Origin: an uncultured Eubacteriales bacterium
GTDB taxonomy: Bacteria > Bacillota > Clostridia > Christensenellales > Aristaeellaceae
NCBI GenBank assembly: GCA_900316415.1
Contig: ONCV01000002.1
Coordinates: 43,211-107,210 of the forward strand
Reading direction: 5' to 3'
DNA: 64,000 bases
The notes beneath the pieces are model-generated. The model was not told the origin of the DNA and made no database searches. It saw only the letters and a program-made list of their open reading frames with translations. Made by a program: the position numbers and the translations under genes. Positions 17,393 through 24,658 of this stretch are shown one piece after another. Position 1 is the first letter of the stretch, and every line of letters starts with the position of its first letter.

Positions 17393-18217
17393 TCAGTTCT
17401 TCATGCCGGTGGTCTGCAGCCCCTCCACGAAATACTTCTGGGCGGAGAAGTACAGAATCACCATGGGCAGGGAGGTGGCTGTCGCCGCGGCCATCAGCCA
17501 GTTGAAATGGGTCGTGGAAGACCCCTTGAACAGCTGCAGGCACAGCTGCAGGGTATTGTTCCGCTGGGAGGTGGTCATGATAAGGGGATAGAAGAAATCG
17601 TTCCACACCTGGGTGCCCTTGGTGATGGTCAGGGTGGCAATGATGGTCGTGGACAGAGGCAGGTAGACCCGCATATAGGTTCCGAATTTGCTGCATCCGT
17701 CCAGGGCCGCCGCCTCATCCAGTTCCCTCGGGAAGGTGAGGTAGAACTGCTTGGCCAGGAATACGCCCATCGGAGCGCTCAGATAGCAGATGGCCGAGCC
17801 CCAGATGGTGTCATACAGGCCCAGGCTCCGCACGATGATGAACTGGGGAATGATGATGGACTGGGCCGGGATCATCAGGCCCATCAGCAGAATGATGAAC
17901 AGCACGTCGCTGCCCCGGAAGGTCAGCCGGGCGAAGGCATACCCCGCCAGCAGGTTGATGGACAGGCAGACGACGATGACGCTGATCGTCATCACGACGG
18001 AGTTCAGGAAGGCCTGGGGCCAGTTGGCCATCTTCCACGCGTTGACATAGGAATCAAAGTTCAGGGAGGCCGGCAGCCACCGGAATCCCAGCAGGGTGAT
18101 TTCCCGGTCCGTCTTGAATGCCGTGACCACCTGGAAGAAGACCGGAATCAGGTAGAACACCAGAATCAGGCACATAAACACAAAGAAGAGAACATTGCTG
18201 CGCTTCTGCTTAGTCAT
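17393..18217 (-). CDS. Sugar ABC transporter permease (MalG type)
   Basis: A 274-residue inner component of a carbohydrate ABC importer, with six membrane segments and the EAA coupling loop (DEAAALDGCSKFGTYMRVYLPLS) that contacts the ATPase. The ATG at 18217 follows GGAGGG by 8 bp and overlaps the preceding permease stop by 8 bp, so the two permeases are translationally coupled. No ATP-binding subunit is encoded in the locus; carbohydrate importers of this class in Bacillota often share one ATPase (MsmX/MsmK type) encoded elsewhere. Position before a sulfatase gene suggests that the substrate is sulfated. Confidence 0.92.
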   Translation of the reverse strand: MTKQKRSNVLFFVFMCLILVFYLIPVFFQVVTAFKTDREITLLGFRWLPASLNFDSYVNAWKMANWPQAFLNSVVMTISVIVVCLSINLLAGYAFARLTFRGSDVLFIILLMGLMIPAQSIIIPQFIIVRSLGLYDTIWGSAICYLSAPMGVFLAKQFYLTFPRELDEAAALDGCSKFGTYMRVYLPLSTTIIATLTITKGTQVWNDFFYPLIMTTSQRNNTLQLCLQLFKGSSTTHFNWLMAAATATSLPMVILYFSAQKYFVEGLQTTGMKN

Positions 18218-19088
18218 TGCCGTTCCCTCCATACCTGTAGTTGATCACGGTGATCGTCAGGATAATCACCAGCAGAACCACCGCCTCCGCGGACGCGTAG
18301 CCCATCCTGTAATACTCGAAGCCGTTTCGGTATACCTGGTGGGCGATGGTCGTCGTGGCGTCGGACGGTCCGCCGCCGGTCAGGATGAAGACCTGGCCGA
18401 ACACCTCAAAGGAGTGAATGCAGCACATGATGAAAATGTAGAACGTGGTGGGGCGTAGCTGGGGAATCGTGATCCGAAAGAACTGCTGCACCTTGGTCGC
18501 CCCGTCGATCTCCGCTGCCTCGTACAGGTATCCCGGAATATTCTGCAGTCCCGCCAGGAACAGCAGGGAATTGTATCCCAGGGAACCCCAGACGGACATG
18601 ATGGCCACGGAAATCATGGCCACGCCGGGATCCGTCAGCCATCCCACCTTCGCGATGCCGAACAGGCCCAGGAAGCGGTTGATAATGCCCGCCTGCGCAT
18701 TGTAGAGATAGCCCCAGGAAAGGGAAACCGCCACCATGGACAGGATATGGGGCAGATAGAACAGGGTCCGGAACACGCCCTGTCCCCGGATTTTCCGGTT
18801 CAGCGCCACCGCCAGCAGCAGGCTCAGCACGATGGTGGGCACGAGGGTCAGCGCTGTATAGTACACCGTGTGGCCGATGGAGGCGATGAAAAGCTTGTCC
18901 TGGAAAATATTGACATAGTTCTGGAATCCGATCCAGGTCATGTTTTTCAGGTCGTAGTCGGTAAACGAAAGATAGGCCGTCCAGATAATCGGCACCAGCA
19001 CCATGGTCACAAAGACAAGATAGCTGGGCAGGATCATCAGATACGCGCTGTTGTCATACCGCACGGTTCTTTTTTTCGCTGCTTGCAT
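18210..19088 (-). CDS. Sugar ABC transporter permease (MalF/UgpA type)
   Basis: A 292-residue permease with six membrane segments (first near residues 13-35) and the EAA loop YEAAEIDGATKVQQFFRITIP. It forms a heterodimer with the downstream permease and receives substrate from the binding protein encoded upstream. An intergenic stem-loop at 19116-19144 separates it from the binding-protein gene. The substrate is inferred from the sulfatases downstream, not from the protein itself. Confidence 0.92.
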   Translation of the reverse strand: MQAAKKRTVRYDNSAYLMILPSYLVFVTMVLVPIIWTAYLSFTDYDLKNMTWIGFQNYVNIFQDKLFIASIGHTVYYTALTLVPTIVLSLLLAVALNRKIRGQGVFRTLFYLPHILSMVAVSLSWGYLYNAQAGIINRFLGLFGIAKVGWLTDPGVAMISVAIMSVWGSLGYNSLLFLAGLQNIPGYLYEAAEIDGATKVQQFFRITIPQLRPTTFYIFIMCCIHSFEVFGQVFILTGGGPSDATTTIAHQVYRNGFEYYRMGYASAEAVVLLVIILTITVINYRYGGNGND

Positions 19089-19115
19089 CGTGATCTTCCT
19101 CCCGAAAAGCTCAAA

Positions 19116-19144
19116 GCCGGAGCCGGCGCGCAGCCAGCTCCGGC
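19116..19144 (-). other. Intergenic stem-loop between binding protein and permease genes
   Basis: Minus strand GCCGGAGC ... GGCTCCGGC followed by TTTGAG. It has only three T residues, so it is more likely an mRNA-stabilising element or weak attenuator that keeps binding-protein mRNA more abundant than permease mRNA. Confidence 0.55.
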
Positions 19145-19188
19145 AAGAGTTCCTTCCCTGTTCCGTGAATCAGATTCCGGAAACGGAA

Positions 19189-20433
19189 TTACTTGATCAG
19201 CGCGTTCCAGGCTTCCGCGCCGGCATCCAGCGCCGCCTTCACATCGGTGTCCGTGTTCAGCGCTTCGCCCGCCGCGGTCCGGAAGACCTGAATGCCCTGC
19301 GTGAAGAAGGGAATCAGGGTATCGGAGTACGCATAGGAGTGTTCGAAATAGTTCGGCACTTCCGCCAGGTTCGGATATTCCGTCTTGTACCAGTCATACA
19401 GGGAAACCCGGTTCGGGAACATGCCCAGGCTGGCCTTGATCTTCAGGGACTCCGGATTGAACATGTACATCAGGCAGTCCACCGCGGTGTCGATGTTCTT
19501 GGAAGCGGCGTTCACGGTGATGAAGTTGCCGATCAGCAGGGTATTCAGGCTGCTCTTCAGGATCCCCGTGTTCTCCTGTCCCAGGGTGTTGGCATAGGTG
19601 GCATAAGAGGATTCCGCCATCAGGTACAGGCTGCACAGGCCGTTCGAGAACTGGTCAAAGCCCTGCTCGCTCGGGAAGTTGTAGCCCTCCGCTAGCTGGT
19701 CCTTCATCCACTGAACCGCCTTGACGCCGGCTTCGCAGTTGAAGTTGGCGGTGCCGTCCGCGTTCCACATATGGAAATCCGGATCAAAGTTCAGGGCGAT
19801 GGACTGAACCATCTGCTCAATATAGTCGATGCTGGGCTCGTTCAGAATATGCAGGCCGGAAACCTGAACATTGTTCCCGTCGTAGATGGTCAGCTTCTTG
19901 GCCAGGGCCGCCAGATCGTCCAGGCTGTTCACTTCCAGCTCCTCCTCCGCCACGCCGGCATAGGAGGCATATTCCTTGTTCACATAGTAAAGGCGGGTGG
20001 CGGGCTCCAGGATGCCGTAGACGTTTCCGTCCTTCTTGCCCGCATTCAGCAGGTTCTCCGGAATATCGCTCCATCCGTCCCAGTCGGCCGGGATCTTTTC
20101 AGACAGGTTCGCGGTGTGGCCCTGGCTGACGATGGTGCCCAGCTGGCCGTAACCGGTCATGAAGACATCCGGGCCCTCGCCGGAGGCCAGCGCGGTGCTC
20201 AGCTTGGTGAAATAATCGCTCCAGGCGATAAAGCTCAGCTCATAGGTGGATCCCGGAGAACGTTCCGCGACCCAGGCGTCAAAGATCTTGTGAAACGCTT
20301 CGTTGGATTCGGCTTCGCCGTTGCCGGCCAGCCAGATGTTCAGGTGGGCAGGTGCCACGGTTTCCGCTCCGGCAGCTGTCAGCAGGGCAAACAGCATCAG
20401 GGCCGACAGCATCAGGGCAATCAGTTTCTTCAT
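19189..20433 (-). CDS. Sugar ABC transporter solute-binding protein (family 1), no lipobox
   Basis: A 414-residue extracellular binding protein. MKKLIALMLSALMLFALL is the signal peptide, with a signal-peptidase-I-like AGA-E site; there is no cysteine, so it is not a classic lipoprotein. The mature part shows the family-1 layout, with the WSDYFTKLSTALASGEGPDVF segment near the N-terminus. The ATG at 20433 follows GGAGGAG. It heads the operon that continues into two permeases and three sulfatases, under a TTGACA/TAATAT promoter with a palindromic operator, and probably delivers a sulfated mono- or oligosaccharide. Confidence 0.9.
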   Translation of the reverse strand: MKKLIALMLSALMLFALLTAAGAETVAPAHLNIWLAGNGEAESNEAFHKIFDAWVAERSPGSTYELSFIAWSDYFTKLSTALASGEGPDVFMTGYGQLGTIVSQGHTANLSEKIPADWDGWSDIPENLLNAGKKDGNVYGILEPATRLYYVNKEYASYAGVAEEELEVNSLDDLAALAKKLTIYDGNNVQVSGLHILNEPSIDYIEQMVQSIALNFDPDFHMWNADGTANFNCEAGVKAVQWMKDQLAEGYNFPSEQGFDQFSNGLCSLYLMAESSYATYANTLGQENTGILKSSLNTLLIGNFITVNAASKNIDTAVDCLMYMFNPESLKIKASLGMFPNRVSLYDWYKTEYPNLAEVPNYFEHSYAYSDTLIPFFTQGIQVFRTAAGEALNTDTDVKAALDAGAEAWNALIK

Positions 20434-20537
20434 AGTTTTCTCCTCCTTCAATCCCTTCGTTCGGTTCGCGGTACTTCCCGTCGGATCTCCTTTTTCCGGT
20501 TTCGCGGAGGGCACTTCCAGCGGTTTTCCCGCTTGTG

Positions 20538-20554
20538 TTAATTTAATAAATTAA
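20538..20554. promoter_or_regulatory. Palindromic operator, probable ROK binding site
   Basis: A perfect inverted repeat with 8-bp arms and a single centre base (minus strand TTAATTTA-T-TAAATTAA) that touches the -10 box of the sulfatase operon promoter. The position is right for a repressor; the ROK protein in the operon is the inferred ligand-responsive regulator. Confidence 0.6.
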
Positions 20555-20582
20555 TATTAATCCGAAACATGCCTCCTGTCAA
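20554..20582 (-). promoter_or_regulatory. Sigma-A promoter of the sulfatase/ABC operon
   Basis: TTGACA, 17 bp, TAATAT on the minus strand, 121 bp before the binding-protein ATG. Confidence 0.8.
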
Positions 20583-20641
20583 CCTCTTTTTGGAAAAATA
20601 TTTCCCATTTTTTATATTTTCCTTTTTGCCCCGGAAAAGGG

Positions 20642-20681
20642 AAAAAAACATTCCGGCTTCCAGATTTCGGAAGCCGGAATG
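20642..20681 (-). terminator. Intrinsic terminator of the upstream ABC operon
   Basis: Minus strand CATTCCGGCTTCC, 7-nt loop, GGAAGCCGGAATG, then seven T. A 13-bp perfect stem makes it a strong terminator. Confidence 0.9.
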
Positions 20682-20774
20682 CTGCCTGTTTTTCCAGGAT
20701 GGATTTCGATTTGTGGAAAGGCTGCCGGGTTTCTCTCCCCGGAATTCCCGGGTGCCGGAACCCCCGGTGGCCGC

Positions 20775-21650
20775 TCAGCCCTTGACCGAGCCGCTGGCCA
20801 GTCCCGCGTACACCTGTTTCTGGAAAATCAGGAATACGATCAGGGAGGGAATCAGGGTCAGCAGCACGCCCGCGCAGATAATGTTGTAGGAACTCTTGAA
20901 CGGTCCGGAGAAGGAATACAGGGCCGTGGAGATCGTCCGCCAGGAGTTGGACTGCAGATACAGATTGGCGTTGTAGTATTCGTTGTAGACGCCCACGCCC
21001 TTCAGCACGGCAACGGTGATAATCGCCGGTTTGGTCAGCGGCAGCAGGATCTTGAAGAAAACTCCGAAATACGTGCAGCCTTCCAGCACCGCGCTCTCAT
21101 CCAGCGCGCCGTCCAGGTTCTCGAAATACTGAAGGAAGATATAGATGGAGATGACATCCGTTCCGCTCATGAGGATCATGTAGCCGACGATGGAGTTCAG
21201 GAACCCCAGCTGCCGCATGATGTCATAGGTGGTCACCTGCATCGCGATGCCGGGAATCAGCGTCGCGATCATGAACAGATTCCGGATCAGCCCGTTGCCC
21301 GGGAAGCGGAACCGGTTCAGCACATAGGCCAGCATGGATCCCATCATCACGGAGACCACGACCACCACGATGACGACGGACGCGGAGGTCAGAAAGGCCC
21401 GGAGCATGTCCCCGTCCACCCAGACCTGGCGGTAGTTTTCAAAGTTCAGCCAGTTCCGGGGCAGATCCATGGCGTTGGTGCTTCCGTATTCCTCCGCCGT
21501 CTTGAAGGAGGTGGTAAAGGAGGAGAGCAGGGGCAGCAGGGCAATGAAGCAGGCCAGCAGCAGGGCCAGGTATTCCAGCGTCTTGATGATCGTCCGCTGC
21601 ACCCTGGCCGCGGTGTTCGTGGTCCGCACGGACATGGTTGCGTTTGACAT
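20775..21650 (-). CDS. ABC transporter permease (MalG/LacG type)
   Basis: A 291-residue permease with six membrane segments and the coupling loop DESAVLEGCTYFGVFFKILLP. The ATG at 21650 (MSNATMSV) follows GGGGAG by about 7 bp. It is the last gene of the second carbohydrate importer operon (binding protein 22758-24101, permease 21668-22630), followed by the strong terminator at 20642-20681. The operon encodes no ATPase. The substrate is unknown; adjacency to the sulfatase operon hints at a related glycan. Confidence 0.92.
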   Translation of the reverse strand: MSNATMSVRTTNTAARVQRTIIKTLEYLALLLACFIALLPLLSSFTTSFKTAEEYGSTNAMDLPRNWLNFENYRQVWVDGDMLRAFLTSASVVIVVVVVSVMMGSMLAYVLNRFRFPGNGLIRNLFMIATLIPGIAMQVTTYDIMRQLGFLNSIVGYMILMSGTDVISIYIFLQYFENLDGALDESAVLEGCTYFGVFFKILLPLTKPAIITVAVLKGVGVYNEYYNANLYLQSNSWRTISTALYSFSGPFKSSYNIICAGVLLTLIPSLIVFLIFQKQVYAGLASGSVKG

Positions 21651-21667
21651 TTTCTGCTCCCCCTTTC

Positions 21668-22630
21668 TCACCACAGCGCCTTGGCCTTGTTGGCCTTGGC
21701 GTTGAAGGTGTTTTCAGAATCCTTCATCACAAACCGGAAGAACAGCCGCTGCAGCACCGTGAAGATCAGGATCAGGCCCATCAGCACCATGGCCATGGCG
21801 CAGGCCTGACCGACTTTCTGGGATACATGAGCCATCTGATGGATCTTGATGAAGAAGGTGGCCGTGCCGTTGGCGCCCATGCTGCCGACGACGTAGGCCG
21901 GCTCAAAGGCGGACAGGGAACCGGTGATGCTCAGGATCAGGTTCAGCATGAACACGGTCTTGATGCCCGGCAGAATAATGGCCTTGAACTGCTGCCAGCG
22001 GTTCGCCCCGTCGATCGTCGCCGCCTCGTACAGCGTGGGATCAATGGAGGCAATCGCGCCGATGAACAGCACCATGTTCTGTCCGCAGTATTTCCATACG
22101 CTGGTAAAGACCAGGCTCCAGTTGTTTACGCTCTGATCCCGCAGCCAGTACGGCAGGCTTTCCAGTTTGAATCCGATGGCTGTCAGCACGGAATCCAGCA
22201 CAAATCCCCGGGTATAGAAATACTTGAAGATATACCCGATGGCGATTCCGTTAACCAGGAAGGGGAAGAACAGAATCGCCTTGTACACCCCGCCGCCCCG
22301 GATCCGCTCCAGGCTCAGGATCGAGGCGAAGAACAGCGCCAGTGCCAGCTGAACCACCGCGCCGGCCATGTAATAGAGGCTCAGCAGCATCGCGTCAACA
22401 TATTCCGCCTTTGTGAACACGCGCAGGTAGTTGTCAAAGCCGACATAGCCCTTGTTCTTGGTGTAGCTCATGTTGTAGAAACTGAACTGGATCATCTTCA
22501 CAAAGGGCACATAGGTAAACAGCATCAGCAGAAACAGGGGAACGATCGCAAACAGCACGATCACCGCCACCTTCTGCCAGTTGATCCGCTTCCTGCGCAG
22601 ATCGGGTTGCACCGTACTGGTCAGACTCAT
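21668..22630 (-). CDS. ABC transporter permease (MalF/LacF type)
   Basis: A 320-residue permease with six membrane segments, first near residues 20-42 (VAVIVLFAIVPLFLLMLF), and the coupling loop YEAATIDGANRWQQFKAIILP. It pairs with the downstream permease, whose start codon lies 17 bp beyond its stop. A terminator-like hairpin with six T (22656-22695) precedes it and probably lowers its expression compared with the binding protein. Confidence 0.92.
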   Translation of the reverse strand: MSLTSTVQPDLRRKRINWQKVAVIVLFAIVPLFLLMLFTYVPFVKMIQFSFYNMSYTKNKGYVGFDNYLRVFTKAEYVDAMLLSLYYMAGAVVQLALALFFASILSLERIRGGGVYKAILFFPFLVNGIAIGYIFKYFYTRGFVLDSVLTAIGFKLESLPYWLRDQSVNNWSLVFTSVWKYCGQNMVLFIGAIASIDPTLYEAATIDGANRWQQFKAIILPGIKTVFMLNLILSITGSLSAFEPAYVVGSMGANGTATFFIKIHQMAHVSQKVGQACAMAMVLMGLILIFTVLQRLFFRFVMKDSENTFNAKANKAKALW

Positions 22631-22655
22631 TGCTGCACCTCCGTGGGATATTCTG

Positions 22656-22695
22656 AAAAAACGGCGGAGCCAGGAGCATTTCCATGGCCCCGCCG
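22656..22695 (-). terminator. Attenuating terminator between binding-protein and permease genes
   Basis: Minus strand CGGCGGGGCCA ... TGGCTCCGCCG followed by TTTTTT. Being inside an operon, it probably acts as a partial terminator that sets binding-protein excess. Confidence 0.7.
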
Positions 22696-22757
22696 CAGGG
22701 GGTGATTCCGGGGGAGCCGGCGGAAGCCGGACTCTCCGGATCAGTTGATGAACCTAC

Positions 22758-24101
22758 TTACTTGACTTCGACCTTCAGGGTCTCCTGGGCGTCGCTCCAG
22801 GCCTGGTTCCATTCGGCCATGATCTCGTCGAATTCCTTGTCATGATTGAAGGCATGCTCAACGATCTCCTGCACCTTGGTGTTGCCGCCGGCGTTGATGT
22901 TCAGCTCGGATTCGCTGTTCAGCTCACTCAGCAGGGTCTCTTCGCCTTCCAGGGCATCCGCGTCCGCCACCATGTCGATGCCGTCAAAGGCCGCATACAG
23001 GTCCGGATACTCGCCGGTCTTGTCGATCGGCACGCCGCCTTCGCTGTAGGCGAAGCCGCTCTTCTCGGTCAGCCACTTCAGATAGTACAGGGAGGCCAGC
23101 TTTTCGTCGTCCGTCGCCTGCACGTTAATGCCGAAGCAGTAGTCGGGGCCGGCGGGAGCATACTGCTTGCCGTCGATGGAAATCGGGAACGCCATGTAGC
23201 CCACATCCTCCGGATGCTCGCCGCCCTCGGCGTCACGCATCTGGGTGAAGGCCCAGGAGCCCAGCACCATGGAAGCGATCTGGCCGTTGTTCAGCATCGG
23301 CTTGCAGCCTTCCCAGTCGGTGGTGGTATAGTCTTCTTCGATCAGGCCTTCAGCAGCCGCGTCATACAGGATTTTGTAGACAGCGTAGGGGCCGGTGCCC
23401 GCGTCTTCCTGCTTGGCGAAGGGATCCTTCGCATGGGGCAGGATCTGATTCAGATATTCCGCCTTGCCGGTGGCCGCCACGCCGATGTAGGCATCCCAGG
23501 CGCCCATGGTCCAGCCGGCCGCATAGTTGGTGTAGAGCGGAATCGCATCGGTCTTTTCCTTCACAGCCTTCAGGGCCGCGATGAACTCATCGGGGGTCTT
23601 GGGCAGCTCGGTCACGCCGGCTTCCGCAAAGATCCGCTTGTTGTACAGGATGCCGTTGGCATTGCCGGTGGAAGGAATGCCGTAGCACTCGCCGTCATAG
23701 GCCCAGTTGCTCATGAAGTTGTACTTCGCATCCAGGGCTTCCAGCTTGCCCAGGGAAATGAAGTACTTGCTCAGCTCGTCCTTGTCCACGGTGGGAATGC
23801 CCATGATGGTCCAGTCGTTGTTGCCGATCCGGAGCAGCGCATTCTCCGCGAAGTCGGTGATCAGCTCGTACTCCACTTCGATGTTCGGATACATTTCCCT
23901 GAATTCCTTGACATAGCCGGCCAGCTTGCCGTCATCGCCGGCCAGGTCAGTCCGGTGATACACAAAATGCACCTTCGCGGTCAGATCGGTGTTTTCACCG
24001 AGCACGATCTGATCCAGGGTGGGCAGCTCATCCGCGGACGCGAAGGAAGCCATACCCAGAGCCAGGCACAGGGCCAGAACCAACGCAAACAGTTTCTTCA
24101 T
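22758..24101 (-). CDS. Carbohydrate ABC transporter solute-binding protein, no lipobox
   Basis: A 447-residue extracellular binding protein. The leader MKKLFALVLALCLALGMASF ends in ASA-D, a signal peptidase I site. The only cysteine sits inside the hydrophobic core in LALC, which lacks the small residue needed at -1 for a lipobox. The mature protein is rich in acidic residues and aromatic sugar-contact candidates (NYAAGWTMGAWDAYIG). It is the first gene of its operon behind a textbook TTGACA/TATAAT promoter and TTAAC operator repeats. Substrate unknown. Confidence 0.9.
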   Translation of the reverse strand: MKKLFALVLALCLALGMASFASADELPTLDQIVLGENTDLTAKVHFVYHRTDLAGDDGKLAGYVKEFREMYPNIEVEYELITDFAENALLRIGNNDWTIMGIPTVDKDELSKYFISLGKLEALDAKYNFMSNWAYDGECYGIPSTGNANGILYNKRIFAEAGVTELPKTPDEFIAALKAVKEKTDAIPLYTNYAAGWTMGAWDAYIGVAATGKAEYLNQILPHAKDPFAKQEDAGTGPYAVYKILYDAAAEGLIEEDYTTTDWEGCKPMLNNGQIASMVLGSWAFTQMRDAEGGEHPEDVGYMAFPISIDGKQYAPAGPDYCFGINVQATDDEKLASLYYLKWLTEKSGFAYSEGGVPIDKTGEYPDLYAAFDGIDMVADADALEGEETLLSELNSESELNINAGGNTKVQEIVEHAFNHDKEFDEIMAEWNQAWSDAQETLKVEVK

Positions 24102-24128
24102 AGCAGGTTATCCCTCCTTTTGAATTGG

Positions 24129-24163
24129 GTTAACAAATCCACTGATCTGTTAACTTTGTTAAG
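24129..24163. promoter_or_regulatory. Operator repeats of the ABC operon
   Basis: Immediately downstream of the -10 box lie TTAAC-AAA-GTTAA (24149-24161, within CTTAACAAAGTTAACAG on the minus strand) and a further GTTAAC at 24129-24134. A related copy is at 24291-24310. The placement over the early transcribed region fits repression by a LacI- or ROK-type protein. Confidence 0.6.
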
Positions 24164-24166
24164 CGT

Positions 24167-24195
24167 ATTATAAGCCTCATTTCCTGCCCTGTCAA
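24167..24195 (-). promoter_or_regulatory. Consensus sigma-A promoter of the second ABC operon
   Basis: TTGACA, exactly 17 bp, TATAAT on the minus strand, 66 bp before the binding-protein ATG. Such a strong promoter needs tight repression. Confidence 0.9.
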
Positions 24196-24290
24196 TAGAT
24201 TTTGCTTGTCAAATCCGGTAAAAGTTCTTCCCTTAGCCTCATCTCTCCCCGGTTTCTTTCTCTTGATTGTCCTTTGATTCGGCTCGTTTA

Positions 24291-24310
24291 CTTAACAAAT
24301 TAGTTAACAG
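24291..24310. promoter_or_regulatory. Second TTAAC operator copy
   Basis: CTTAACAAATTAGTTAACAG on the plus strand: the same half-sites as at 24147-24163 but with a 6-bp instead of a 3-bp spacer. It lies about 100 bp upstream of the -35 box, a possible looping site. Confidence 0.5.
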
Positions 24311-24420
24311 AATCCGGTATCGCGGCAACACTGAAGTCATCCAGCGTGCCCCAGCTCCTTGCGCCGCAGACAATCCGGAAGCCGTCTCATAGCACGGGGA
24401 GGCACCGGTTTTCAACCGTT

Positions 24421-24470
24421 CCGTTTTCTCCCCTTCCTTCCCGCTCCCGGAATCGCGGGAAGGAAAACGG
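24421..24470 (+). other. Large bulged hairpin upstream of larC
   Basis: TTCCTTCCCGC (24434-24444) pairs with GCGGGAAGGAA (24455-24465), and after a bulge CCGTT (24421-24425) pairs with AACGG (24466-24470). No T-run follows, so it is not a simple terminator. Confidence 0.45.
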
Positions 24471-24658
24471 CAGTCCGGAAGCAAATTATTAGATAGGATG
24501 TGAAAACAGCTCAGGAAAGGCATGCGGAGGCAATGCCGTGAATAATTGCTATACTGGGGTCTCCGCATAGCATGAATCAATCCGGCGCGCGGCCCGGGGA
24601 GGACTCCTCCCGGCGTCGAACCGAACGACCCGAAAGCAACGCAAAGGAGGAAACGGAT

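Larger units (their letters stand above)
20434..20774. other. Intergenic region between two ABC operons (no gene)
   Basis: This 341-bp stretch holds the operon promoter (20554-20582), its operator palindrome (20538-20554), an A/T-rich spacer and the terminator of the upstream ABC operon (20642-20681). I see no coding potential. Confidence 0.7.
24102..24658. other. Long divergent intergenic region (no gene recognised)
   Basis: This 557-bp region holds the minus-strand promoter (24167-24195), operator repeats (24129-24163 and 24291-24310), a large bulged hairpin (24421-24470), an inverted repeat TGCGGAG/CTCCGCA around 24525-24576 and the larC ribosome-binding site. A TATACT at 24550-24555 could be the larC -10 box, but I see no good -35. 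None of the reading frames looks like a known protein. Confidence 0.6.

Noticed and set aside
14137..17505. A 1122-codon plus-strand frame across the sulfatase and ROK genes
   Set aside because: It crosses several minus-strand genes, including a terminator, and reads as low-complexity antisense.
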